Source: an uncultured Bacteroidales bacterium (lineage in GTDB: Bacteria > Bacteroidota > Bacteroidia > Bacteroidales > UBA932). From it: DNA of 62,434 bases. A program made the position numbers and the translations under genes. Under the pieces are notes generated by a model that made no database searches, was not told where the DNA came from, and saw nothing but the letters and a program-made list of their open reading frames with translations. This document shows, one piece after another, positions 1 through 8,293 of this stretch. Each line of letters begins with the position of its first letter. The first letter of the stretch is position 1. Location of the stretch: NCBI GenBank assembly GCA_944326325.1, contig CALVDQ010000014.1:1-62434 (forward strand). Direction: 5' to 3'.

Positions 1-1049
1 GAAGCGTGGCCGGCCTTCGATACGGGCTTAACGATGTTGTTGATGTGGTAGATAGGGTAGGATACGCGGGTGTTCTCGGTTACGCTCTTGTCAGCGAAGT
101 CGATCTTGCCGTTGGCATCGACAGTGACGTTCTCGAGAAGGGCATCCCTTCTGATGGCGTTGTAGATGTCCGGCTCGCTCTCCTTGTCGAGGTTGATGAC
201 CTTGGCATAGCATCCGCCTTCATAGTTGAATACGCCGTTGTCGTCCCAGCCGTGCTCGTCGTCACCGATGAGGAGTCTCTTAGGGTCGGTCGAAAGGGTG
301 GTCTTTCCCGTACCTGAGAGGCCGAAGAAGATGGCCGTACTCTTGCCTTCCTTGTCAGTGTTTGCAGAGCAGTGCATGGAGGCGATACCGCGGAGAGGGT
401 TGAGGTAGTTCATGATGGAGAAGATACCCTTCTTCATCTCGCCGCCGTACCATGTGTTGAGGATTACCTGCTCGTTGGTCTTGAGGTTGAATACGGTAGC
501 TGTTTCGGAGTTGAGTCCGAGCTCCTTGTAGTTCTCTACCTTTGCCTTTGCAGCGTTGAATGACACGAAGTCAGGCTCGCCGTAATTCGCAAGTTCTTCC
601 TCGGTAGGACGGATGAACATGTTCTTCACGAAATGTGCCTGCCAGGCCACTTCCATGATGAAACGGACTTTAAGACGGGTAGCAGGGTTCGCTCCGCAGA
701 AAGTATCCATCACGAAGAGGCGCTTGCCTGAAAGCTGCTTTACTGCCTTTGCCTTGAGGTCTGCCCAAGCTTCTTCCGAGCATGGCTTGTTATCGTTCTT
801 GTATGCGTCTGAAGTCCACCATACGGTATCCTTGCTTGCATCGTTGTATACGAAGAATTTATCCTTAGGGGAACGTCCGGTATAGATTCCTGTCATGACA
901 TTGACAGCTCCGAGCTCAGTCACCTGGCCTTTCTCGTAACCCTCGAGCCCTTCCTTGGTCTCTTCCTCGAAAAGAACCTCGTAAGACGGGTTGTGAAGAA
1001 TTTCTTTCACATCTGTGATACCGTACTTGGTCAAATCAATTTTACTCAT
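1..1049 (-). CDS. pckA: Phosphoenolpyruvate carboxykinase (ATP), C-terminus cut by window edge
   Basis: The enzyme interconverts oxaloacetate plus ATP with phosphoenolpyruvate, CO2 and ADP in the cytosol. In anaerobic Bacteroidetes it commonly runs in the carboxylating, ATP-forming direction on the way to succinate. About 349 of the usual ~535 residues are visible from the ATG at 1049. The phosphate-binding loop [11 protein letters not shown] lies near residue 242, followed by the metal-binding stretch [10 protein letters not shown]. The substrate-site sequence [10 protein letters not shown] is near residue 55. The reading frame is open to base 1, so the C-terminal part lies outside the window. 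A strong Bacteroidetes promoter precedes it and it is divergent from recQ. Family identity is secure; the direction of flux is inference. Confidence 0.96.
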   Translation of the reverse strand, partial: MSKIDLTKYGITDVKEILHNPSYEVLFEEETKEGLEGYEKGQVTELGAVNVMTGIYTGRSPKDKFFVYNDASKDTVWWTSDAYKNDNKPCSEEAWADLKAKAVKQLSGKRLFVMDTFCGANPATRLKVRFIMEVAWQAHFVKNMFIRPTEEELANYGEPDFVSFNAAKAKVENYKELGLNSETATVFNLKTNEQVILNTWYGGEMKKGIFSIMNYLNPLRGIASMHCSANTDKEGKSTAIFFGLSGTGKTTLSTDPKRLLIGDDEHGWDDNGVFNYEGGCYAKVINLDKESEPDIYNAIRRDALLENVTVDANGKIDFADKSVTENTRVSYPIYHINNIVKPVSKAGHA

Positions 1050-1107
1050 AATCTATAAAAATTAAAAAAGTTTATTCCAAACCCAAATCCTTGTCGATAT
1101 ATCCTTG

Positions 1108-1138
1108 CAAAAATATAATTTTTTTGTGAGCGGACAAA
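1108..1138 (-). promoter_or_regulatory. Promoter of pckA
   Basis: On the minus strand TTTG (1138-1135) is followed after 19 bases by TATTTTTG (1115-1108). This matches the Bacteroidetes -33/-7 consensus TTTG-N19-TAnnTTTG. Transcription would start near 1101, giving a leader of about 50 bases. Confidence 0.65.
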
Positions 1139-1226
1139 TTTTAAACCGAATTATTGTTAATTTTGTTTCCGCAGGAGGATTCCGTACGGAAAAGCCGGGC
1201 GTCTTCCTGCACAAAATGTGCCAATT

Positions 1227-3110
1227 ATGGAAGCGATAGATGTGCTGGAGAAATACTGGGGCTACACCTCTTTCCGGAAGATGCAGCGGGAGATAGTGGA
1301 CGCCGCCCTCGGGGGAAAGGATGTGCTGGCGATACTGCCTACCGGCGGCGGAAAGTCTGTCTGTTTCCAGGTTCCGGCTCTGATGAAGCCGGGGATAGCA
1401 ATAGTGGTGACACCCCTGATAGCACTGATGAAGGACCAGGTGCAGAATCTCAACGCACGCGGGATCAAGGCCCTTGCCGTATATATGGGGATGAGCCGGC
1501 GTGAGATAGAGCTTTCCCTGAACAATGCCTTGTACGGTGATTTCAAGTTCCTCTACCTTTCTCCGGAGCGCCTGTCCACACAGATGTTCCGGGACTATCT
1601 CAAGGATATGGATGTCAGCTACATTGTCGTAGACGAGGCTCACTGTATCTCCCAATGGGGCTATGATTTCCGCCCGGACTACCTGAAGATTGCCCGGATA
1701 CGGCAGATTTGCGGGGCACCAGTCATCGCGCTGACCGCCACCGCCACTCCTGCAGTTGCCGACGACATCATGGAGAAGCTTGAGTTCAGGGAAAAGCTCC
1801 TGCTGAAATCCGGTTTTGAACGTCCGAACCTTTCCTACATTGTGCGGAACCGGGAGGACAAGCTGGGGCAGCTGCTCAATATATGCAGGTCTGTCCCCGG
1901 TACGGGCATCGTATATGTCAGGAACCGCAGGAAATGCGAAGAACTGGCGTCTTTTCTGAAAGGGTCGGGTCTCCAGGCTTCCTTCTACCATGCCGGACTT
2001 TCTTATCTGACCCGGACGTCGAGACAGGAGGACTGGAAATCCGACAAGATCCGCATCATGGTGTGTACAAACGCTTTCGGTATGGGGATAGACAAGCCGG
2101 ATGTCCGTTTTGTCGTACATTTCGACCTTCCGGACTGCCCGGAAGCCTATTTCCAGGAAGCCGGACGTGCCGGCCGTGACGGGCAGCGTGCGTATGCCGT
2201 CCTCTTGTGGAACAGTTCCGACCTGAGGAAGCTCAGGCAGATCGCGAACGTTTCTTTCCCTGACCTGGACTATATTGAGGATATATACCATAAGGTACAT
2301 GTCTTTGCCGGCATCCCGTACGATACAGGGGAGGGAAGACAGATCAAGTTCGATTTCATCGGGTTCTGCCGCCGGTTCAGGCTCAATGCGTCTTCCGCCT
2401 ATAATGCGATGAAGTACATCGAAAGGGAGGGGCACTGGATATTCCTTGAAGATACGGACATACCCACGAGGGTGCAGATCATCCCGTCCAGAGTGGAACT
2501 TTACGATGCCGAGATTCCGGATCCGGCCATGCAGCTTGTCCTGGAGGTGCTTATGCGAAGCTATACCGGTCTTTTCTCATATCCGGTCCAGATAGACGAG
2601 GAATACGTGGCCTCCCGTGCCGGTGTGCGGGTCCCGGAACTCCGTCAGCTTCTATACCGCCTTTCCCTGGAACATATAATAAGGTATGTCCCGGCAGACC
2701 ATTCATCGGTCATCTATCTGAAGGAGAACCGTCTGCACCCCAAGAACGTGTGTCTGTCCCCGGAACGGCTCGAGCGGCTGAAAAGTTCGTGGACCGCAAG
2801 GACTGAGGCCATGAAGGAGTATGCCACGGAGGACGATACGTGCAGGAGCCGTTTTCTGCTGAAGTACTTCGGGCAGGAAGAAAGCAAGGACTGCGGTACC
2901 TGCGACATCTGCAGGAGGAAGGCTTCCGACGGCAGGAAAACCGCAACAGAGCAAGCCCTCATGGCCTATATCGGGCAAAAGGACGGAAAATACAGGTTGG
3001 AGGACATAAATATGGTGTTCGGGGCTCCGGGGGCAGGATACGCGGAAGACTATCTTTCCATCTTGCGGGAGCTCATAGATTCAGGCGCGGTCCCTCCTTA
3101 CGGACTGTAG
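1227..3110 (+). CDS. recQ: ATP-dependent DNA helicase RecQ
   Basis: A 3'-5' superfamily 2 DNA helicase acting in recombination and fork repair. Visible motifs are the N-terminal aromatic/Q region (GYTSFRKMQ), Walker A LPTGGGKS near residue 40, DEAH followed by CISQWG near residue 136, and the helicase-C motif QEAGRAGRDG. The RecQ zinc-binding cysteines (DCGTCDIC) lie near residue 554, and a winged-helix-like RQC part lies between. No HRDC domain is evident, so the 627-residue protein ends soon after the zinc module. ATG at 1227 gives the usual family start; a GTG nine bases upstream (1218) is possible. A -7-like TAATTTTG at 1158-1165 may be its promoter, divergent from pckA. The gene converges on the GSCFA gene with a 15-base gap. 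Confidence 0.95.
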   Translation: MEAIDVLEKYWGYTSFRKMQREIVDAALGGKDVLAILPTGGGKSVCFQVPALMKPGIAIVVTPLIALMKDQVQNLNARGIKALAVYMGMSRREIELSLNNALYGDFKFLYLSPERLSTQMFRDYLKDMDVSYIVVDEAHCISQWGYDFRPDYLKIARIRQICGAPVIALTATATPAVADDIMEKLEFREKLLLKSGFERPNLSYIVRNREDKLGQLLNICRSVPGTGIVYVRNRRKCEELASFLKGSGLQASFYHAGLSYLTRTSRQEDWKSDKIRIMVCTNAFGMGIDKPDVRFVVHFDLPDCPEAYFQEAGRAGRDGQRAYAVLLWNSSDLRKLRQIANVSFPDLDYIEDIYHKVHVFAGIPYDTGEGRQIKFDFIGFCRRFRLNASSAYNAMKYIEREGHWIFLEDTDIPTRVQIIPSRVELYDAEIPDPAMQLVLEVLMRSYTGLFSYPVQIDEEYVASRAGVRVPELRQLLYRLSLEHIIRYVPADHSSVIYLKENRLHPKNVCLSPERLERLKSSWTARTEAMKEYATEDDTCRSRFLLKYFGQEESKDCGTCDICRRKASDGRKTATEQALMAYIGQKDGKYRLEDINMVFGAPGAGYAEDYLSILRELIDSGAVPPYGL

Positions 3111-3125
3111 GCCCTGCCCGCCAGG

Positions 3126-3989
3126 CTACAGGACGAGGTTGGGCCGATGCAGGGACCTCCTGTATGCCTTTTCCATATCCCTGACTTTCTCCCGGTCCTT
3201 TTCCGGTACGACGCTCTCCCGGAACCTTTCCCAGATATAGTCCACTGTCTGCAGGGAAGGGTGCAGCATGTCTTCCGCGTAGAACCTGTAGTCTCTCAGC
3301 TCGTCCATGACTATCTCGTATGCGGGGAAATAGTCGCAGTTCCCGGAGTCCGAGCATACTTCGTCCACAGCCAGGAGGAGTGCCGCCTTGCTGAGCTGGT
3401 TGCCGTGCGCCCCGTCTTTCAGATGCCTTATCGGGCTTACCGTGAAAACCGTTTTCCGTCTGCCGTCCCCTGTGATATGCCTGAGAAGCCTTACGGTTTC
3501 GTCCACCGCAAGCCTTTCCCTTGTAAATTCCTTCGCGTCCCGTTTCAGGCAGTTTGATACGATCAGGCCGTCGCCCGTATGCCGGTAGCACCAGCTTGTG
3601 CCGAGGGTTATGATCATCCTGCTGCAGTCCCTGAAGAAACCGGAAGCCTCTGCAAGGGCGGCGTTGGCATTGTCCAGGAACTCCTGCACGGTCTTCCTTG
3701 CGAAGGATGTATGATGGCTGAACGAGCATACGAGCCTGGCTCCGCTGCCCATCATCCTGCATTCGTCTTCCGTGAAAGGTTTTCCGGAGGCGAGCCTGTC
3801 CACGGCCCGGGATATCGAGGCCGGGTTGTACAGTGTGCCGAACGGGTTCACGCAAACGTTGAAGCCGATCTCCTTTATCTTCCTGCCTATGTTGTCGGCG
3901 AAACAGCTGCCGAGTATTATTGTCCTGTCTTCCGGCGATATCTTCACTTTCGTGTCCCGGTCCTCTACAGGGGTCTGCAGTCTTATCAT
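3126..3989 (-). CDS. GSCFA domain protein, SGNH-hydrolase-like
   Basis: A 287-residue protein of the GSCFA family (named after the conserved motif), related to SGNH/GDSL esterases. The GSCFAD motif is at residues 27-32 and would supply the nucleophile serine. TLGTSW lies mid-protein and DMLHP near the C-terminus would supply the Asp/His pair. There is no signal peptide, so it is probably cytoplasmic. The substrate is not known; bacterial members are usually annotated only by domain. The ATG at 3989 follows an AGGAAAA ribosome-binding site and lies 25 bases inside its promoter; longer upstream starts would begin before the promoter and were rejected. It is divergent from the barrel protein gene at 4104. 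Confidence 0.85.
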   Translation of the reverse strand: MIRLQTPVEDRDTKVKISPEDRTIILGSCFADNIGRKIKEIGFNVCVNPFGTLYNPASISRAVDRLASGKPFTEDECRMMGSGARLVCSFSHHTSFARKTVQEFLDNANAALAEASGFFRDCSRMIITLGTSWCYRHTGDGLIVSNCLKRDAKEFTRERLAVDETVRLLRHITGDGRRKTVFTVSPIRHLKDGAHGNQLSKAALLLAVDEVCSDSGNCDYFPAYEIVMDELRDYRFYAEDMLHPSLQTVDYIWERFRESVVPEKDREKVRDMEKAYRRSLHRPNLVL

Positions 3990-4013
3990 TTTTCCTGAGG
4001 TTTGAACAATACG

Positions 4014-4044
4014 CAAAGTTAGGATTTTCATTTTCACATCCAAA
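4014..4044 (-). promoter_or_regulatory. Promoter of GSCFA gene
   Basis: Minus strand TTTG at 4044-4041, a 19-base spacer, then TAACTTTG at 4021-4014. It overlaps face to face with the promoter of the divergent gene at 4104. Confidence 0.65.
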
Positions 4045-4055
4045 CGCCGGTTATC

Positions 4056-4087
4056 TTTGGAATAATCGCAAACTGTTCCTAAATTTG
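4056..4087 (+). promoter_or_regulatory. Promoter of barrel protein / nitrilase / 5'-nucleotidase genes
   Basis: TTTG at 4056-4059, a 20-base spacer, then TAAATTTG at 4080-4087. The start site would be near 4094, leaving a leader of about 10 bases before the ATG at 4104. The same-strand genes to 7944 follow with short gaps, so one transcript may cover all three. Confidence 0.6.
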
Positions 4088-4103
4088 AAAGATTTATCTG
4101 GAG

Positions 4104-5363
4104 ATGACAAAGTTTTGTTCCATCATATTCGCTTTCCTGCTGGCGTCTGCAGCAGTTTATGCCGGTGACAGACCCCGGGTACGCTTCGCCTATGATGTAG
4201 GTTTCGACTTCCGGTTTGACAACCGGGAATATGACCGCAGCGGGTTTTCCCCGTCCATGACAATTCTCGGCGCACGCCTCACCCCGTCGGCCGGACTCCG
4301 GATATATGATTCGGAAACTTCCGTGCACAGGCTTATGCTGGGGATTGACATCATGAAGGATTTCGGTGCCTCGCCTGTATCGGGAGAAGCGGCAGGACAG
4401 GTTCCTGCACCGGGTTCTTCCGGCCGTCCTTCTGCGGACGAGACTTCTTCTTCACTTCTGAATCTGGACCTGTTCCGGGAGATCATATTCTATTATAGCT
4501 GGGAAAAGTCGTTCGCGAAGACCAGGATGACCTTGACGGCGGGTATTTTCCCGAGAAAGGAGATGGAGGGGAAATACTCCACGGCCTTCTTTTCCGACTC
4601 CCTCGTTTTCTACGACCCGAACCTGGAAGGCATAATACTGAAGTTCCGCAGGCCAAGGGCATATTACGAGGTGGGATGCGACTGGATGGGAAAGTACGGG
4701 ACGGCGAGGCGCGAACGCTTCATGGTCTTCAGCAGCGGGGAGGCTGCCTTGTCCGGGATACTGAAACTCGGATATTCTGGGTATATGTACCATTTCGCCG
4801 GCTGCGAAAATGTGTGGGGAGTGGTCGACAACATTCTCCTGAATCCGTATATCGGGCTCGACCTTTCCCGGAAAACCGGACTACAGCGGCTGGAAATCTC
4901 GCTCGGGTGGCTGCAGTCCATGCAGAACGACCGCCGTAATGTCGGAAACTACGTCTTCCCTCACGGAGGGGAGTTCCTTCTGGAGGCCAGGAACTGGAAT
5001 GTCGGGCTGGAAAACCGCCTCTATTACGGTACGGACCTTATGCCTTATTATGACAATACCGATGCCGCCGGCATCAGGTACGGAAGCCTGCTCTATTCCG
5101 GGGATACGTTCTTTAGGGTCAATGCCGACCGGAATTCCGGTCTCGGCTTCTATGACAGGCTTGCCGTCTATTACGAGCCGCGCATCGCATCTTTCCTCAG
5201 CCTCAGGGTTGCGGCGGTCCTGCATTTCAACGGCGGTTTCTCCGGTTGGCAGCAGATCGTGTCCCTGAAATTCGACCTTGAGGAGTTGCTCGGGGCAGAC
5301 AGGCATGACAGTCCCGGAAAAAATTCACGCAGACCACGTCAGACAGCAAGAAACAGTTTCTGA
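4104..5363 (+). CDS. Hypothetical outer-membrane beta-barrel protein
   Basis: A 419-residue protein that I cannot assign to a named family. Residues 1-20 form a signal peptide ending in VYA. The rest is rich in alternating aromatic/polar strands (for example YYEVGCDWMGKYG, GLENRLYYGTD, LAVYYEPRIA), as in outer-membrane barrels of Bacteroidetes. A Ser/Gly/Pro-rich loop lies near residues 95-115. The last strand ends near FDLEELLG and is followed by a basic tail, so the barrel may end before the annotated stop. It is followed after 7 bases by the nitrilase gene. Its role is unknown; transport or adhesion would be guesses. Confidence 0.7.
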   Translation: MTKFCSIIFAFLLASAAVYAGDRPRVRFAYDVGFDFRFDNREYDRSGFSPSMTILGARLTPSAGLRIYDSETSVHRLMLGIDIMKDFGASPVSGEAAGQVPAPGSSGRPSADETSSSLLNLDLFREIIFYYSWEKSFAKTRMTLTAGIFPRKEMEGKYSTAFFSDSLVFYDPNLEGIILKFRRPRAYYEVGCDWMGKYGTARRERFMVFSSGEAALSGILKLGYSGYMYHFAGCENVWGVVDNILLNPYIGLDLSRKTGLQRLEISLGWLQSMQNDRRNVGNYVFPHGGEFLLEARNWNVGLENRLYYGTDLMPYYDNTDAAGIRYGSLLYSGDTFFRVNADRNSGLGFYDRLAVYYEPRIASFLSLRVAAVLHFNGGFSGWQQIVSLKFDLEELLGADRHDSPGKNSRRPRQTARNSF

Positions 5364-5370
5364 GAATGCC

Positions 5371-6174
5371 ATGGATAATATATCTGATACACTGAACCTC
5401 GCCCTTGTCAGTTTCAGCCCTGTGTGGGAAGACATAGCGGGCAATCTTTCCCGTCTCGACGGCATTGCGGGAAGGATATTTTCTTCCGGAGAGACCGGCG
5501 GGACCGATATCCTGGTATTTCCGGAAGCTTTTGCCACAGGGTTTTCGATGACTCCGGAGATAACCCAGGAATACGGCGGTTCCGGCATCGTCGGATGGAT
5601 GAAGGATACCGCACGTATGTACGGCTGTGCCGTAGCCGGGTCAGTCTATGTCTCGGACGGAAGCTCCGGCCGGCCGGTACGCTACAACAGGTTCTGCTTT
5701 GCCCTGCCTTCGGGGGATGTCTTTTCCTATGACAAAAGGCATCTCTACTTCGGTCAGGAAAGCGGAAGCTGTACCGTGGGAGAATCCCGACGGCTTTTCG
5801 AGTGGAAGGGATGGAAAATTATGCCGGGAGTCTGCTTCGATCTGCGCTTTCCGTGCTGGAGCCGCAATTCCCCGGCTTCCCCATACGATCTTTATCTGAA
5901 TGTGGCGAACTGGCCTTCCTCGCGCGGCAAGGCTGCCGATATTCTTCTGAAGGCAAGGGCTATAGAAAATGCAGCATACGCCGCGATGTGCAACCGGGGC
6001 GGTTCGGACCCGCTTCTTGACTACGACGGCAAGTCCCGCATAGTGAATTACCGGGGACGGGACAAGGGGAGCGTTGCGGAGATCTGCGGCGTCCCGGTCA
6101 CCTTCGCCTCGCTCGCTAAGCCGGAACTCGAACGTTACCGTAAGGCTTTCCCGGTGCTGGAGCATATAGACTGA
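5371..6174 (+). CDS. Nitrilase-family amidohydrolase, omega-amidase-like
   Basis: A carbon-nitrogen hydrolase of 267 residues with the expected Glu-Lys-Cys triad: E52 in VFPEAF, K122 in YDKRHL and C155 in GVCFDLRFP. The overall layout and GVCFDLRFP resemble the YafV/Nit2 omega-amidase group, which hydrolyses alpha-ketoglutaramate or alpha-ketosuccinamate in methionine and glutamine salvage. That substrate is inference from family resemblance. The protein has no signal peptide. ATG at 5371 is chosen because homologues start just before the LALVSF strand; the open frame extends upstream into the previous gene. It lies 7 bases after the barrel gene and 21 before the nucleotidase gene. Confidence 0.85.
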   Translation: MDNISDTLNLALVSFSPVWEDIAGNLSRLDGIAGRIFSSGETGGTDILVFPEAFATGFSMTPEITQEYGGSGIVGWMKDTARMYGCAVAGSVYVSDGSSGRPVRYNRFCFALPSGDVFSYDKRHLYFGQESGSCTVGESRRLFEWKGWKIMPGVCFDLRFPCWSRNSPASPYDLYLNVANWPSSRGKAADILLKARAIENAAYAAMCNRGGSDPLLDYDGKSRIVNYRGRDKGSVAEICGVPVTFASLAKPELERYRKAFPVLEHID

Positions 6175-6195
6175 TATCTGATAAAAACCATACAA

Positions 6196-7944
6196 ATGAA
6201 AAAATTCCTGATACTTTTCTTTGCAGTCTCTCTCCTTGCCGCCTCGTGCGGTCCCAAGGACGGAAGCTACACCATGTACCTGTGCACGACCAATGATGTC
6301 CATGGCAGGTATTTCGATTCACTGTACGTGGGGAACTCCACTGCCGGCTCACTCCTTGCCGTGTCGCGGACCGTGGACAGCCTCAGACAGGCCCTCGGCC
6401 CGGAAAACATCATCCTTCTTGACGCGGGAGACTGTATCCAGGGGGACAACGCATCCTATTATTACAATTATGTTGATACCGTATCCAGGCATCTCTATGC
6501 CAGAATGGCCGATTATATGGGATATGATGCGGTCGTGGTCGGAAACCACGACATAGAAGCCGGACACCCGGTCTATGACCGTCTCAGGAAAGACCTTTCC
6601 TGTCCTCTGCTTGCCGCCAATGCCGTGAAGCCGGACGGAAAGCCTTATTTCCAGGATTATCTCATAATGACCAGGGACAGGATACGTATCGCGATTCTCG
6701 GCTTTACCAATCCGAACATCAGGAACTGGCTTTCACCGGAACTGTGGAGCGGCATGGAGTTCGTCTCTCTCGTGCCTTACGTTCAGGAATATGTGGATAA
6801 GGTTCGGAAAAAGGAACATCCGGACATTGTCATCGTGGCTGTACATTCCGGTACCGGTCCGGGAGTGGACGGCGGATCCTCCGGATCCATAGAGAGCCAG
6901 GGCCTCGAACTGATGCAGACCCTCCGGGGCGTTGATTTTGTGGTGTGCTCGCACGATCATTCTCCGACAGTCTTCAATGCTGACAGCATCTGTCTTATAA
7001 ATTCGGGAAGCCATTGCCGGAATCTCGGCTACGGACGCATAGACTTCACTGTAAAGGACGGCAGGATAGTGTCGAAGAAGGTTTCTGCATCCCTTGTACC
7101 GGTGGACAAGGAAAAAACGGATACCGCCATGCGTTCACGGTTCAGGGCGGACTATGAGGCGGTCAGGGCTTTTACCGTCAGGCCTGTCGGGGAATTGTCC
7201 GTGCCTCTCGTGACAAGGGATTCCTACAAGGGGATGTGTCCGTATATGGATTTCCTGCATACGGTGAGCCTCGGCTGCGCACCTGCACAGATTTCGTTCG
7301 CGGCTCCTCTGACCTTCGACGGATACATTGCTCCGGGCACACTTGTCTACAATGACCTGTTCAAGATATATCCGTTCGAGAACCAGCTGTTCGTTGTCCG
7401 GATGACCGGGAAGGAGATAAAGGACTATCTCGAGTATTCCTACGGTATGTGGATAAACACGGTTTCCGGGAAGCCGGGAGAACATCTGCTTATGATAAGG
7501 AACTGCCCTGATGCACGGACATCCCTGCCTTCATGGTCGTTCGTCAACCGCGCCTACAACTTTGATTCTGCGGCAGGATTAGTATACGAAGTGGATGTGC
7601 GCAAGCCGCAGGGAGAAAGGATTAATATAAAGAGCCTTGCTTCCGGTGCCGCTTTCAGTCCGGACAGTACCTATAATGTCGCCATGACTTCCTACCGTGC
7701 GAGCGGAGGGGGCGGACTTATGCGTTACGGAGCCGGAATCGATACGGACCGCCTGGAAGAAAGGGTGGTGGCGCGCTATCCGGAAATCCGCAATCTGGTC
7801 TACGCATATATCCGCGAGGCAGGGACCCTCGGCAGTGATTCCTTCAGTGACGGTAGCCTTTTGGGAAAATGGTCTTTTGTCCCGGAAAATATTTCCGTCC
7901 CCCTGCTTGAACAGGATATGCAGCTTGTCTTCGGCGAAAATTAG
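6196..7944 (+). CDS. 5'-nucleotidase / metallophosphatase lipoprotein
   Basis: A 582-residue member of the UshA/5'-nucleotidase family. A lipoprotein signal ends in LLAASC (C18), so the protein is anchored in the envelope, probably facing the periplasm or cell surface. The metallophosphoesterase domain shows NDVHGR (33-38), LLDAGDCIQGD, GNHDIEAGH (about 116) and VCSHDHSP, which supply the two-metal site. The C-terminal nucleotidase domain follows from about residue 310 with NDLFKIYPFENQ and the substrate-loop-like SYRASGGGG. It would release phosphate and nucleosides from nucleotides. A terminator-like hairpin follows at 8012. Confidence 0.88.
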   Translation: MKKFLILFFAVSLLAASCGPKDGSYTMYLCTTNDVHGRYFDSLYVGNSTAGSLLAVSRTVDSLRQALGPENIILLDAGDCIQGDNASYYYNYVDTVSRHLYARMADYMGYDAVVVGNHDIEAGHPVYDRLRKDLSCPLLAANAVKPDGKPYFQDYLIMTRDRIRIAILGFTNPNIRNWLSPELWSGMEFVSLVPYVQEYVDKVRKKEHPDIVIVAVHSGTGPGVDGGSSGSIESQGLELMQTLRGVDFVVCSHDHSPTVFNADSICLINSGSHCRNLGYGRIDFTVKDGRIVSKKVSASLVPVDKEKTDTAMRSRFRADYEAVRAFTVRPVGELSVPLVTRDSYKGMCPYMDFLHTVSLGCAPAQISFAAPLTFDGYIAPGTLVYNDLFKIYPFENQLFVVRMTGKEIKDYLEYSYGMWINTVSGKPGEHLLMIRNCPDARTSLPSWSFVNRAYNFDSAAGLVYEVDVRKPQGERINIKSLASGAAFSPDSTYNVAMTSYRASGGGGLMRYGAGIDTDRLEERVVARYPEIRNLVYAYIREAGTLGSDSFSDGSLLGKWSFVPENISVPLLEQDMQLVFGEN

Positions 7945-8011
7945 AAAACAGGGGATATGTGAAGAGAGAAAAAAGTCTTTCACTTTTGTGCAAAATGTTT
8001 AGATTTTGTCC

Positions 8012-8050
8012 AAAAACGGTGTAGCCGGCTTCCGGATATGCCGTTTTTTT
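8012..8050 (+). terminator. Probable intrinsic terminator after 5'-nucleotidase gene
   Basis: AAAAACGG (8012-8019) pairs with CCGTTTTT (8041-8048) around a 21-base loop that holds a further GCCGG/CCGG pairing, and T residues follow. It lies 68 bases after the stop codon and separates this unit from the peptide/lipoprotein cassettes. Confidence 0.5.
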
Positions 8051-8114
8051 TCAAACTTTGTAAGGATACGGATCATTTGCCGGACAGAAACAACTAATAA
8101 CTGAATACGTCATT

Positions 8115-8277
8115 ATGAAACTCGTAAAACAAGATTTTTACCGGGGGGGGGGAGAAAACATATGAATCTCCGGTCCTCGAAGTTTTCGGCATAAACGTCG
8201 AGAACGGTTTTGCACAGACTACGCTTCCTGACTGGAGCGACGGTACTATGGATGATGAATGGAACTATGTTTTCTAA
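8115..8277 (+). pseudogene. Small peptide gene with 10-G tract, frame currently off
   Basis: ATG at 8115 opens a short frame that ends at 8165 after crossing a run of ten G (8143-8152). With nine G (or twelve) it would instead run to the TAA at 8275-8277 and encode 53 residues. The downstream part of that frame (YESPVLEVF, VENGFAQ, DEWNYVF) matches the intact peptide encoded at 11059 (Y.SP.L, VENGF.Q, then an acidic/aromatic end). I therefore read it as one gene that is out of frame here, either phase-variable or miscounted in assembly. No function is known. The full frame ends 16 bases before the lipoprotein start at 8294, as in the second cassette. Confidence 0.65.
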
Positions 8278-8293
8278 CCTTGAAGTTACCGTC

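Noticed and set aside
1062..2435. 457-codon open frame on the minus strand
   Set aside because: It is antisense to recQ, has no recognisable motif, and its composition follows from the recQ codon pattern.
5349..5362. AAACAGTTTCT match to the recurring promoter block before the nitrilase gene
   Set aside because: It lies inside the end of the barrel protein gene, lacks the TTC extension and has no -7 box after it, so it is probably chance.
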